Source: Prosthecobacter vanneervenii (lineage in GTDB: Bacteria > Verrucomicrobiota > Verrucomicrobiia > Verrucomicrobiales > Verrucomicrobiaceae). From it: a stretch of 64,000 nt of DNA. Shown in pieces: positions 9,133 to 18,514 of this stretch. The notes under the pieces were generated by a model. The model was not told the DNA's origin. It was given only the letters and a program-made list of their open reading frames with translations, and did no database searches. Location: assembly GCF_014203095.1 (NCBI RefSeq), contig NZ_JACHIG010000006.1, forward strand, positions 338,331-402,330, in the 5' to 3' direction. A program made the position numbers and the translations under genes. Every line of letters starts with the position of its first letter. Within the stretch, counting starts at the first letter, position 1.

Positions 9133-11595
9133 ATGGAAGCCCTCGCCAACTGCGCCGTCCTCAACACAACCGACAGCCTCAAACTTTCCATCACCAATCA
9201 CCTGCGCTTCACCCTCGGGGCCTACATTGAAACGGCCAGCGAAAACGATTGGTATGTGGCCACTTCTCTTGCGGTGAGAGATCGTGTCATGGAGCGTGCC
9301 ACCCAGTCCCGCCGCCAGCATCGCGCACAGGGAGTGCGCCGAGTGCACTACCTCTCTCTGGAGTATCTCATGGGCCGATTGCTGGAGAACAACCTGCGCA
9401 ATGCTGGCATCTACGACACCGCCAAGCAGGCGCTCTCGGAAATGGGCAAGGATCTCGACGCTCTCGTGCAGAAGGAGCCTGACATGGGTCTTGGTAACGG
9501 TGGCCTCGGTCGTCTCGCCGCATGTTTCATGGACTCCCTCAGCACCATGGATCTGCCCGCCATCGGCTACGGCATTCACTACGAGTTCGGCCTCTTCCGC
9601 CAGGAGTTTGTGAACGGCAAGCAGGTGGAGCATCCAGATGCTTGGATGCGCGATGGCAGCCCCTGGAAGATTGCCCGTCCGTCCTACCGCCAGACCGTGC
9701 ATCTCTACGGACAGGTCATTCAAAAGTTTGACGAGTTTGGCCAGCCGCATCACGAGTGGATGGACACCAAGTGCTTGCTTGGCCTGCCATGGGATATTCC
9801 CATCGTCGGTTATGACAGCAATACCGTGAATGTGCTGCGTCTCTGGCAGGCACAGGCAGATGAAGACTTCAATTTCAAAGTCTTCAACGAAGGCAGCTAC
9901 ATCGAGGCCCTGCGTGAGAAGGCCATCGCAGAAACTGTCTCCAAGGTGCTCTACCCGAACGACGCCACCGAAAGCGGCAAGGAACTCCGCCTTGTGCAGC
10001 AGTACTTCTTCGTGGCCTGCTCACTGGCGGACATCGTGCGCCGCTTTAAAGGGGGCTACACACTGCCGTGGAGCGAGTTTCCTTCCAAAGCCGCCGTGCA
10101 GCTCAATGACACCCACCCCGCAGTGGCCATCCCAGAGCTCATGCGCATTCTCGTTGATGAGGAAAAGCTGGAGTGGAGCCAGGCCTGGGACATCTGCCAG
10201 AAGACCTTCTCCTACACCAATCACACGTTGCTGCCGGAAGCGCTGGAGACATGGAGCGTCGCTCTTTTTGAGCGTGTGCTGCCGCGCCACCTCCAGATCA
10301 TCTATGAGATCAATCGCCGCTTCCTTGAGGGCGATGTCGAAGCTCGTTGGCCTGGAGATGGCGAGAAAAAGCGCCACCTCTCCCTCATCGAAGAAAGCGG
10401 CGGCAAAAAAGTGCGTATGGCACACCTCTCAGTCCTTGGAAGCCATGCCACCAATGGCGTGGCCGCATTGCACACCCGCCTGCTTTGTGAGCGCCTCTTC
10501 CCCGAGTTCTTCGAGCTTTACCCTGATCGCTTTCTCAATCTTACCAACGGTGTCACTTTCCGCCGATGGCTGGATGTCTGCAATCCGGAGCTCTCCTCCC
10601 TCATCACCGAATCCATCGGTAGTGGCTGGCTCAAAGACTCCAGCAAGCTTATCCAATTGGATCGCTTTGCCGACGATGCGTCCTTCCGAGAGAAATTCCA
10701 CGCCATCAAGCGAGGCCACAAAGTGCGCCTGGCCAAGATCATCCAGGATTCCTGCGGCGTCAGTGTCAGCCCCGATGCGCTCTTTGATGTGCAGATCAAG
10801 CGTCTGCATGAATACAAGCGCCAGCACCTGAATCTGCTGCATATCGTCAGCCTTTACCGCAAGATCATCGCCAACCCGAATCTCGACATCACGCCACGGG
10901 TGTTTATTTTCGGGGCCAAGGCTGCTCCAGGCTACTACCTGGCCAAGAACATCATCCACGCCATCAATGCCGTCGCGGCCAAGGTGAATCACGATCCGCG
11001 TGTGGATGGCAGGCTGAAGGTCATCTACATTCCAAACTACGGTGTTTCCATCGCCGAGCGCATCATCCCTGCGGCCGATCTCTCCGAGCAGATCTCCACC
11101 GCAGGCAAGGAGGCCTCTGGTACTGGCAACATGAAGCTGGCGCTCAACGGCGCGCTCACCATTGGCACACTCGACGGTGCCAATGTGGAAATCCTCGAAG
11201 AGGTGGGACCGGAAAATATCTTCATCTTCGGACTCACCGTCGAAGAAGTGACAGAGCTCAACGCGCGTGGCTACAATCCCTGGGACTACTACAACGCCAG
11301 CGAAGAACTGCGCCTCAGCATTGACTGGCTGGCCTCCGATTACTTCACCGGAAATCAGGATGAGTTTAAGCCGCTGCGCGACAGCCTGCTGTCTCATGGC
11401 GATCCATTCCTCGTCATGGCGGACTATGACAAGTACGCCGCCAGCCAGGCCGAGGTGGACAAAGCCTATCGTGACCAGGCGCACTGGCAGAAGATGGCCA
11501 TCCACAACACCGCACGGGTTGGCAAATTCAGCAGCGACCGCACCATTCTCGAGTACGCCAAGAACGTCTGGAAACTTCCTCAGGTGCAGGTCTAG
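9133..11595 (+). CDS. glgP: Glycogen/starch phosphorylase
   Basis: PLP-dependent enzyme releasing glucose-1-phosphate from alpha-1,4-glucan ends. Start at ATG 9133 gives 820 residues, the usual length for the GlgP/MalP family; an in-frame GTG at 9094 would overlap rsmI. Motifs include [58 protein letters not shown], and the cofactor site [16 protein letters not shown] with PLP-binding lysine at residue 668. [12 protein letters not shown] and DYNKY-like DYDKYAASQ near the end are also typical. No other glycogen gene is adjacent. It converges on the sulfatase gene. Confidence 0.96.
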   Translation: MEALANCAVLNTTDSLKLSITNHLRFTLGAYIETASENDWYVATSLAVRDRVMERATQSRRQHRAQGVRRVHYLSLEYLMGRLLENNLRNAGIYDTAKQALSEMGKDLDALVQKEPDMGLGNGGLGRLAACFMDSLSTMDLPAIGYGIHYEFGLFRQEFVNGKQVEHPDAWMRDGSPWKIARPSYRQTVHLYGQVIQKFDEFGQPHHEWMDTKCLLGLPWDIPIVGYDSNTVNVLRLWQAQADEDFNFKVFNEGSYIEALREKAIAETVSKVLYPNDATESGKELRLVQQYFFVACSLADIVRRFKGGYTLPWSEFPSKAAVQLNDTHPAVAIPELMRILVDEEKLEWSQAWDICQKTFSYTNHTLLPEALETWSVALFERVLPRHLQIIYEINRRFLEGDVEARWPGDGEKKRHLSLIEESGGKKVRMAHLSVLGSHATNGVAALHTRLLCERLFPEFFELYPDRFLNLTNGVTFRRWLDVCNPELSSLITESIGSGWLKDSSKLIQLDRFADDASFREKFHAIKRGHKVRLAKIIQDSCGVSVSPDALFDVQIKRLHEYKRQHLNLLHIVSLYRKIIANPNLDITPRVFIFGAKAAPGYYLAKNIIHAINAVAAKVNHDPRVDGRLKVIYIPNYGVSIAERIIPAADLSEQISTAGKEASGTGNMKLALNGALTIGTLDGANVEILEEVGPENIFIFGLTVEEVTELNARGYNPWDYYNASEELRLSIDWLASDYFTGNQDEFKPLRDSLLSHGDPFLVMADYDKYAASQAEVDKAYRDQAHWQKMAIHNTARVGKFSSDRTILEYAKNVWKLPQVQV

Positions 11596-11621
11596 GCCTG
11601 GCATGATCTAGCGCACGCGAC

Positions 11622-13034
11622 TCACGGAGCATGGCGTTTGGCCTTTGAGCCACCGCCATGCCAGATGTCGTATTTAGGATCAGCATACTCGTCGAAAAAC
11701 GCCTCCAGCTCTTTCGAGAGATCAGTTGTTGTTTCTTCGGTGCCGGGCTGGCCGAATAGATTGAATCGCTCCTGCGGATCAGCCTGCATGTCGTAAAGCT
11801 CAGTGGGACCGCTGGGAATGCGCGCCACATACTTCCAGCGCTCTGTGCGGATGGCACGGGTGGTTTCCATTTCGTAAAAAACCGTGTTGTCCCAGCCTGC
11901 CAGCGGCTGGCCGCGCAGGGCAGGGGAAAAGTCACGCCCCGGTGACTTTGGCTGCTGAGGCATCTTGTCTCCCAGTCCTAGGTGAGCGAGCACGCTGGGC
12001 ATGAAGTCATAGTTGCTCACCAGCGCATCACAGGTCTGGCCTGGTGGGATGGCCCCAGGCTGGCGGAAGATGAAGGGGATCTGCATCATCAGTTCATGCG
12101 CTCCAATGGGGCGAAAGTGGTCGCCCATGCCCCACATGCCGTTCTGGCCTCCCATCCAGCCCTGGTCGCTGGCATAAACGACCAGCGTGTTGTCATCCAG
12201 CCCGTTCGCTTTGAGCGCCGTGAGGATCTCGCCCACGCCATCATCCACGCCGCTCACCTCGCTGGCCATGCGACGGCGTGCGGCATCGGTGTTGTGAAAG
12301 GCCTTGTTGTCATGCTGCCAGGGGTGCATGGCATCCCGGGGAAAAGAGTGCAGCGGCTTGTCCGCATAGAAAGCCGCATGGCGGTTGCGCGCTTCGTTCA
12401 GCATCAGCTTGCCCAGCGAGTAGGGACCGTTGTAGGCCAGAAAAAGAAAGAACGGCCGTTCCTTGCAGGCCTGGATGAACTCGATTCCTTTCCGTGTCCA
12501 AAAATCTGTGGTGTAGCCTGCTTCCACACGCATTTGGCCGTTTTCGATCACCTTCTGATCGTAGAATTCCTGCGTGCTGCCATCCGGTTTTGTCGTCCAG
12601 GTGGTGAAGCCCTCGCTCGGCGTCATGTTCGCTCCCAGATGCCATTTGCCACTCAACCCACAGGTGTATCCGGCGGCGTGCAGCACTTCGCCCAAGGAGG
12701 TGAATTCCTGCAGGGTGTTATATGCCTCCGGTCCCATCATGTACTTTGGGTCCAGAAAGGAGTGCACTCCATGCTGGGAGGGGATCAGCCCAGTCAAAAA
12801 GGTGGCTCGTGTGGGCGAGCATACCGGATTGCTGCTCAGCGCATGGGTAAACCGGATGCCTTCGGCTGCCATCTGGTTGATGTTGGGTGTCCGGATGTCT
12901 GGGTTTCCATAGCACCCCAGCGTCCAAGCCCCTTGGTTGTCAGTCAAAATAAAGACTAGGTTGATCGGACCTCGCCTTGGGGCGGCGAAAGTTAGGTCGG
13001 CCAGCCCTAGTAAGAGGATAAAAAGGGTCCGCAT
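11622..13034 (-). CDS. Secreted type I sulfatase
   Basis: Predicted periplasmic or exported sulfate-ester hydrolase of 470 residues with a signal peptide (1-18). The formylglycine signature is intact: C72 in NPVCSPTRATFLTG, the C-x-P-x-R form that needs an FGE-type maturase. Metal ligands include D32 and N33 in TDNQG and the later YASDQGW. The domain is typical of the many sulfatases of marine and freshwater Verrucomicrobia and Planctomycetes acting on sulfated glycans; the substrate is not readable. I start at the ATG at 13034 (MRTLFILLL), directly before the signal peptide; 20 more codons are open upstream. Divergent from the pseudopeptidase gene. Confidence 0.92.
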   Translation of the reverse strand: MRTLFILLLGLADLTFAAPRRGPINLVFILTDNQGAWTLGCYGNPDIRTPNINQMAAEGIRFTHALSSNPVCSPTRATFLTGLIPSQHGVHSFLDPKYMMGPEAYNTLQEFTSLGEVLHAAGYTCGLSGKWHLGANMTPSEGFTTWTTKPDGSTQEFYDQKVIENGQMRVEAGYTTDFWTRKGIEFIQACKERPFFLFLAYNGPYSLGKLMLNEARNRHAAFYADKPLHSFPRDAMHPWQHDNKAFHNTDAARRRMASEVSGVDDGVGEILTALKANGLDDNTLVVYASDQGWMGGQNGMWGMGDHFRPIGAHELMMQIPFIFRQPGAIPPGQTCDALVSNYDFMPSVLAHLGLGDKMPQQPKSPGRDFSPALRGQPLAGWDNTVFYEMETTRAIRTERWKYVARIPSGPTELYDMQADPQERFNLFGQPGTEETTTDLSKELEAFFDEYADPKYDIWHGGGSKAKRHAP

Positions 13035-13100
13035 GCCAGAAAAACGGGGCTTCAGGAACGAACTTGCCCATAACTGGCTGCTAAAGGCTCCCAAGCATCA

Positions 13101-13140
13101 ATAATTAACTAGAATTACCATATTTAACATAGTTAATTAT
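13101..13140. promoter_or_regulatory. Perfect 11-bp inverted repeat in AT-rich divergent intergenic region
   Basis: ATAATTAACTA (13101-13111) is repeated inverted as TAGTTAATTAT (13130-13140), with an 18-base spacer. It sits between the divergent sulfatase and pseudopeptidase genes in a stretch far more AT-rich than the surroundings. The right arm covers the ATG at 13139, which argues that translation really starts at 13178. An operator for a dimeric regulator is the simplest reading. Confidence 0.5.
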
Positions 13141-13177
13141 GTGCATAGGTGTCGCCCTCAGACGCCGCGGCCCCCTC

Positions 13178-15478
13178 ATGCCGGTTACTCAAGCCCCACA
13201 GCCAAATTTTGACAAGCCAGTGCGCATTGCACCATGGCGCGGGCCTTTGCATTTCGCATTTCTGGTGATTTCAGCTGTGGTCACTTTGGCATTGCAACTC
13301 AGTTACTTCCTGCTGGTAGGGAGCATTTTGGTGTGGCTGTGCTGGCAGATTTGGCTTTTTACCGGCGGTCTGGCAGCCAAGGGCCTGTGGCATTGGCGCA
13401 CTTTGCCCGAGCTCCTGAAACTTCTGTTCTGCGGGGGGACATGGATACTGATGCTCCGTCCGCTCCGTCCGCGTCCTCGTCACCCCAGGGCGGCGGTTCA
13501 GGTCAGTCCAGCCACCCAGCCGCAGCTCTTCGATCTCATCTACCAAATGTGCTGGCACCTGCGGGCTCCGGCACCGCAGCAAGTCTGGCTGGACACCTCC
13601 ACCACCGTGCGCTGCTCCATGCATGGCGGTCTGGCTGGCATTCTAACGGGAGAGACGGTACTGCACATCGGCCTGCCGGTGGTTTCGGTCATTTCATCCC
13701 GGGAGTTTGGTGGCCTGCTGGCCCAGGAGCTAAGCCACAACGTCTCCGGGTTCTGCACGCTCTTTGTGCATGCCGTGCGCGAGATGAACGACTGGTTTTT
13801 TGACGTGGCTCTGGAGCCAAGTCTCCCGGGGGAGATCGCCCCTGGTGGCAGACCACAGCGCCAGTCCGAATGGATGCGGCTCACGCGCAAGAGCCTGCGC
13901 GGCTGGATGTGGCTGGCCAGGATACCCTTTATCTGCCTCGCGATCGTTTCCAAACTGGCCAGCCTTGCAACCTTGCGCCTCGTGCGCCGGACCGCGGCAC
14001 GTTGCTCGGCCAATGTCATCGGCCAAGGCGGTCATGAGCGCATGCAGCGCAAGCTCGACCTGCTCATTGAGGCCCGCAAGGCGGCCGATCTTGAGGTGCA
14101 GCGCGGCGTGGCTCAGCACCGCCTGCCGGAAAATCTCTCCCTGCTCATGGCGCGTCATGTGGCCGCAGCCGCTAAGACTCGTGCCTCGGCGCGCGCAGAG
14201 GCAGCAGGGGAAAACGCCGCCGGCCTGGCTGCCACTATTCAGGAGGAGGCTGAAGAGGCCAGAGGCGCATCCATCGTGGCTCACCTGCCACTCCAGCAGC
14301 CTGCTGCCTCCATCCTGCGCCAGTTTGTCGATCTTTCCCGCCAGGTTAGCTACTTCTACTATCAGCACGAACTGGGCCTGAACCTGCACGAGCACCGCAT
14401 GGTGGCTGACGAAGAGGTCATCCATCAAAACCGGAGAGAAGAGGAGTCTCTTCTCATCATCCGTCGCTACTTTGGCGGGCTGGCCCATCCCGAGCGTGCC
14501 ATGTGCGGCCTGTGCAGCACACCCAACAGCGCCACGGCGCTCTCCGAACTCCAACGCGAGATCTTGCAGGCGCGCGAGGCTCTGATGCTCTGGGGCCCGC
14601 AGTTCAAGGTGGCCCTGCAGGAATGGAATCAGGCCTGGCAGCGCCGTCGTGACCTCGAGGCGGCCGCCACTCTCAGCCTCGCCGGGTTCACCGTCTCCCG
14701 CATGCAGTTTGGCACCGCAGACTCCACCCCCGCAACCCTGCGTGCGGAGGCCGCCTGCCAGCGCATGGTCATGGAGCACATGGAAGGCCCGTTGCAGGAG
14801 CGCGAGCGTGTCCTGGAGCGCCGCTTTGCCGCCGCCCTGGGTATGCTCTGGTGGAGCGATCCCGCAGACCTCAGTGACTGGCTCCGCGCACGCCGCCGGG
14901 ATCTCCCCGCCTGGGTCACCATTTACGAGGCCATGTGCGGGGCTCTGACTTCGTTCCGCGAACTGCTCACGCTGTTCTTCGCTTTTCAGACATTGGGAGC
15001 CAAATTTGCCAACGTGGACGATCCCAGCGCCTTCCTGACCGCGCTGCAGTCCGTTGTGCCCAAGATGCTAAATCTTCTGCGCCAGATCATGTCCACCATG
15101 GACGGCGCCCCCTTTCCCTTCACAGACGATGGCAAGACCATCATGCTTAACAAACACCTTATGCCCGGACAGCTTCCGGAGATGCCTGGCGTTTCCATGA
15201 CGTTGGCAGATGCTGCTAGCATGCGTGGCATCGGCCTCAAGATGGCCTCACTCACCTCTGACTGCGTGGCACCATACGTGGACGCCTTCCTCAGCCTCTA
15301 CCACCGCGCCTTTGCCTGGCTTGCAGAGACCGCCGAGCGCACCGAGACCCACTTTCTCGGCGCTCTGAATTACGGTGGTGCCACCGAAATCCTGCTCCCA
15401 GATGAGTTCAGCACGCAGCGCCTCGGCATGCGGAGCAGATCGCCAGATGCCATCGCTGCCTGGAAGCCGCCTTCGTGA
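13178..15478 (+). CDS. M48-fold membrane protein lacking zinc ligands (predicted pseudopeptidase)
   Basis: Membrane protein of 766 residues. Two hydrophobic segments (about 28-60 and 78-95) precede an M48-like region. The family pattern of a strand pair, a GLPVV strand, an SSREFGGLLA helix and a metal helix is visible, but the HExxH motif reads QELSH (183-187). The downstream ExxAD-type region, where the third ligand should lie, reads TAARCSANVIGQ without glutamate. Both changes predict no zinc and no peptidase activity. A further hydrophobic stretch follows at about 240-270, then a long helical C-terminal part of unknown fold. The frame is also open from an ATG at 13139, but that lies in an inverted repeat. 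The next two genes (tandem pseudokinase, lipoprotein) follow on the same strand, suggesting a joint function. Confidence 0.7.
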   Translation: MPVTQAPQPNFDKPVRIAPWRGPLHFAFLVISAVVTLALQLSYFLLVGSILVWLCWQIWLFTGGLAAKGLWHWRTLPELLKLLFCGGTWILMLRPLRPRPRHPRAAVQVSPATQPQLFDLIYQMCWHLRAPAPQQVWLDTSTTVRCSMHGGLAGILTGETVLHIGLPVVSVISSREFGGLLAQELSHNVSGFCTLFVHAVREMNDWFFDVALEPSLPGEIAPGGRPQRQSEWMRLTRKSLRGWMWLARIPFICLAIVSKLASLATLRLVRRTAARCSANVIGQGGHERMQRKLDLLIEARKAADLEVQRGVAQHRLPENLSLLMARHVAAAAKTRASARAEAAGENAAGLAATIQEEAEEARGASIVAHLPLQQPAASILRQFVDLSRQVSYFYYQHELGLNLHEHRMVADEEVIHQNRREEESLLIIRRYFGGLAHPERAMCGLCSTPNSATALSELQREILQAREALMLWGPQFKVALQEWNQAWQRRRDLEAAATLSLAGFTVSRMQFGTADSTPATLRAEAACQRMVMEHMEGPLQERERVLERRFAAALGMLWWSDPADLSDWLRARRRDLPAWVTIYEAMCGALTSFRELLTLFFAFQTLGAKFANVDDPSAFLTALQSVVPKMLNLLRQIMSTMDGAPFPFTDDGKTIMLNKHLMPGQLPEMPGVSMTLADAASMRGIGLKMASLTSDCVAPYVDAFLSLYHRAFAWLAETAERTETHFLGALNYGGATEILLPDEFSTQRLGMRSRSPDAIAAWKPPS

Positions 15479-15574
15479 AAAAGCCACGAAATCGCTGCGA
15501 GACAGGAGGAAACGCTGGCTTGAACATCCTCAGGATGGCAGGATAGTTGCTACATCACTCTCCCAGAGCCCCCT

Positions 15575-17911
15575 ATGTCGGAGCCGAGTCTATTCAGGCA
15601 TTATCAAATCGTTCAGGACGCCGACGGCAACAACGTCGAGCTCGTCCGCAATTCCGAGCAGGTGGCTGTTCTGGCGTTTGATACCCAGCGACTGGAGTAT
15701 GTGCACTGCCACGTGCTCCTCGAGCCGCTGGCCAATCGTGCGGCTTTTGAAGAGATCTCTCGGTCACTGCAAAAGCGCGGGCATCCCACGCTCGCTCGCA
15801 TGGTCGAATTTGGCGAGGACGAGGGAAATCCCTTCTACATCACCAGCAGCATCGATGGCGAGACGCTCCGCTCCTACCTAGCGCGTCAGCAGGACCTGCC
15901 TGGCTGGCTGGCCATCATGATCGCTACTCGTGCGGTGGAGACGGCCGTGGCTCTCTGTGAACGGGGGGAACTCATCACCGATGTGCCTCTCGAAAGTCTG
16001 CGCATCGTGCAGACTGCTCCGCAGACCGTGCAGGTCCTGGCGGCGGACTTTCGTATCATCGACAGCAGCGCGGGCAAAAAGCGTGCGCTAAAGACCAGCT
16101 TTGAAAAACAGGCAAAGTTTTTGCGCACCTTCCTGGTGGAGCAGGGCGGCACTTTGCCAGACCACATGCTACCCGCTGCAGACTACGCAGAGCTGCTTGG
16201 CTCCTGCCTGGCCAGCGCCGGGGTGGGCGTCATCGCCGCCATGCGTGAGCTCCGTGCCAGCCTGCAAAAGCTCGCGCCCGAAAATCTTTCGGGAGAAATC
16301 CCCGCGCCACAAAAACCGCGTGCCCTGCTCGCTCCACTGCTGGCGGGCTACCAGGAGGTGGCACGTGGTCTCGTCAATCTGGTGCGCATCCAGAGCCAGC
16401 GGCTGGACATGGCCAACCCCTACAGCATGCGCGGCACACTGACCAAGACTGGTCGCGCAGTGCTCATCGAGCAGGTCCCTCCAAAGCGCGTAGCCCATTC
16501 TCGTGTCAAAGAGGCGGATGACGCAGCACTCAAAGCCGGAAAGCAGAGGGATTGCTCCAGCCTCATTACACTCGCTCTCGTCAATGAATCGGACGACATC
16601 ACCTGCATGGCGGAGGAGGTGGCTGAGGGCATCAGCCTTGCAGACCTCATCCGCGAGCGTCATCGTCTCGACGTGCATGAGGCCTACCTCGTACTCGCGG
16701 GCCTGGACACCGCTCTCACCCAGTTGGACAACTCCGCACTGCCCGTGAGCAAGCTGCGCCTGGAGGACATCTTCCTTCTCACCGGTTTTGCCCGCGAGGA
16801 TACCCGTAGCACCAAGCTGCTCGTCTCACGGCTCAATGAGTGGCCCGCTTTCAATATCATGGTGCGTGCCCATCCCACGCTCGCTTCCATGTCTGGTCGT
16901 GGCACCGATCCCGCGGTGCTCCTGCCTCTGCAGTCAGGCTCCGCAGGCGGCACGGTCTGGCATGCCAGCTGGCTCTCCGCGCTGGCCAAGTTCCTTCTTG
17001 GCTTTGAGTCCCCTCCCGGTACCATTCAGGAGCCCGAAGCCGGCGGGGCACGTGAGCGGGAAACCATAGCGCGTTTGCTCGATGACGAGATCGCCAAGAT
17101 GAGCGAGGCCAAACCCGCCAAGCGCAGCGACTTTCTAGCCCGATACGCGCGCATCATTCAGCACTATGACTTGGCCAAACCGGTCGAGCCCTCCGCACCT
17201 GTCCGCAGCGCCACGACAGATCCTTTGGCAGGCCTCGGCTTGAAGCCCGCGCCTAAAACAGTCCCAGTCACCAAGCCTGCGCCCAAGCGCGAACCTATCG
17301 CGATCTCTGCCACTGAGCCTCTGCGATCGCCCGTGGCTCTCACCACCGGCGGTGCGGCACGTGGGGCGGAGGAGCCTACCATCGGCTTTGCCGAACTGCT
17401 CTTCCGTCATGGAGGTGCCGAGCCTTCTCCTCCAGACGCTCCCGATTGGGCGCGTGCCGCAGCCTCCGCTCCGCCCACGCTGCCAGAGCATCTCATTCCA
17501 CGGGAAAACGTTCCCATCTGGCTGAAGGCCGCCGTCTTTCTTAGCGGCTCCATGGTTCTGGGGGCCATGTGCGCGCATCTCTCTGGCTCCGCGCTCTGGC
17601 AGAAAAAGCAGCACTCTGCTCCAGTGGAGGCCGCGCAGCCGCTCAAGGCTCCTGCCGCCGCTCCTGCCAAGTCCGGTAAGACGACAGCAGTGTCGGCTCC
17701 GCCCAAGGCTGGAGTCGTCGATATGCCCGCTCCCCAAACAGCCCCTGTGGCTCCTCAGCCTGAAGTACCCAAGGCCATCCCCCTCGTTGCTCCGCCTGAG
17801 GGCGTCCCTCCAAGCGGTGGAGGTGTTACTCTCTCCCTGCCACCTGGAGCCACCGGTTTGCGCGATCAGCTCGCGCCTGCGGCAGCCAGTCCAGCTCCTC
17901 CACGACCATGA
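15575..17911 (+). CDS. Tandem pseudokinase with C-terminal membrane anchor
   Basis: Protein of 778 residues with two degenerate protein-kinase-like modules. Module 1 (about 8-230) shows a hinge-like SSIDGETLRSYL, but VAVLAF in place of the VAIK lysine strand, LITDVPLESLRI in place of HRD-x-K-P-x-N, and ADFRIID in place of DFG. Module 2 (about 284-530) has TLTKTGRAVLIEQV as a first sheet, EEVAEGISLADLIR as hinge and SKLRLEDIFLL in place of the catalytic loop. A transmembrane helix follows at about 648-670, then a 100-residue Pro/Ala-rich tail, so the pseudokinase part is cytoplasmic and the tail periplasmic. It lies 96 bases after the pseudopeptidase gene, and its stop overlaps the lipoprotein start. 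No catalytic activity is expected; a scaffold or sensor role is inferred. Confidence 0.7.
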   Translation: MSEPSLFRHYQIVQDADGNNVELVRNSEQVAVLAFDTQRLEYVHCHVLLEPLANRAAFEEISRSLQKRGHPTLARMVEFGEDEGNPFYITSSIDGETLRSYLARQQDLPGWLAIMIATRAVETAVALCERGELITDVPLESLRIVQTAPQTVQVLAADFRIIDSSAGKKRALKTSFEKQAKFLRTFLVEQGGTLPDHMLPAADYAELLGSCLASAGVGVIAAMRELRASLQKLAPENLSGEIPAPQKPRALLAPLLAGYQEVARGLVNLVRIQSQRLDMANPYSMRGTLTKTGRAVLIEQVPPKRVAHSRVKEADDAALKAGKQRDCSSLITLALVNESDDITCMAEEVAEGISLADLIRERHRLDVHEAYLVLAGLDTALTQLDNSALPVSKLRLEDIFLLTGFAREDTRSTKLLVSRLNEWPAFNIMVRAHPTLASMSGRGTDPAVLLPLQSGSAGGTVWHASWLSALAKFLLGFESPPGTIQEPEAGGARERETIARLLDDEIAKMSEAKPAKRSDFLARYARIIQHYDLAKPVEPSAPVRSATTDPLAGLGLKPAPKTVPVTKPAPKREPIAISATEPLRSPVALTTGGAARGAEEPTIGFAELLFRHGGAEPSPPDAPDWARAAASAPPTLPEHLIPRENVPIWLKAAVFLSGSMVLGAMCAHLSGSALWQKKQHSAPVEAAQPLKAPAAAPAKSGKTTAVSAPPKAGVVDMPAPQTAPVAPQPEVPKAIPLVAPPEGVPPSGGGVTLSLPPGATGLRDQLAPAAASPAPPRP

Positions 17912-18465
17912 AAACGGTGCTTCGCATCCTGGCCTGCGCACTTGCGGTGTGCGGTCTCACGTCTTGTCCTGAAACCACGGTGGACGATGACTTTGGCCTC
18001 AAGCCCGAGGCGCTCAATGTCAGCGACTGGAACGGTGACTGGACTCCGGTGGATGACGATGATGTGCTCCATCTGGTCGTGACAGATGCCGCCAAAGGTC
18101 TGCTCGTGGTCACTGAGCCTGGAAAGAAAGATGACAAGCCCTTGGAGATCAGCATCCGCGAGGCTTCGGCAGACAAAGAAGAAAAGCTCTGTTTTGCAGT
18201 CGTGCGCGATCCCAAGGCCAAAAAGAGCGGCGAGTCTTTCATGCTCTTCCGCCTGGCGGACGATGGCGTGCTTTTCTCCTGGAGCATCGATCACGACGCC
18301 GTGGCCGCCGCGATCAAGGCCGGTCAGCTTCAAGGAACGGTGAAGCCGGACAAGGACGGTGCTCATAGTCATCTCGATTCCACCCCTGCCAACTACGCGC
18401 GCCTGCTGGAACCGAAATTCTGGAGGTGGACTGAGCCCTCCTGCCTCAAGCGGTTGAAAAAGTGA
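17908..18465 (+). CDS. Lipoprotein of unknown function coupled to the tandem pseudokinase
   Basis: Predicted lipoprotein of 185 residues: signal peptide MKTVLRILACALAVCGLTSC with cysteine 20 in a plausible lipobox. The mature part is acidic at first (VDDDFGLKPEALNVSDWNGDW) then alternates strands (DVLHLVVTDAAKGLLVV, EKLCFAVVRDP, SFMLFRLADDGVLFSW), suggesting a small beta-sandwich or lipocalin-like fold. I recognise no family. Its ATG overlaps the stop of the tandem pseudokinase as ATGA (17908-17911), so the two proteins are probably made together; the lipoprotein could contact the periplasmic Pro-rich tail of that protein. Confidence 0.65.
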   Translation: MKTVLRILACALAVCGLTSCPETTVDDDFGLKPEALNVSDWNGDWTPVDDDDVLHLVVTDAAKGLLVVTEPGKKDDKPLEISIREASADKEEKLCFAVVRDPKAKKSGESFMLFRLADDGVLFSWSIDHDAVAAAIKAGQLQGTVKPDKDGAHSHLDSTPANYARLLEPKFWRWTEPSCLKRLKK

Positions 18466-18514
18466 GTGATCAACATGGCGCGGCGCATGGACAAGGTGCC
18501 GGACCTCTGATCAC
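18466..18514. repeat. Inverted repeat between convergent gene ends
   Basis: GTGATCA (18466-18472) pairs with TGATCAC (18508-18514); inside lies a smaller AGGT/ACCT hairpin. It directly follows the lipoprotein stop and overlaps the last bases of the convergent oxidoreductase. It may be a bidirectional transcript-end structure. Confidence 0.4.

Noticed and set aside
10429..11604. Open frame of 391 codons antisense to glgP
   Set aside because: Covers the most conserved part of glycogen phosphorylase; no family motif.
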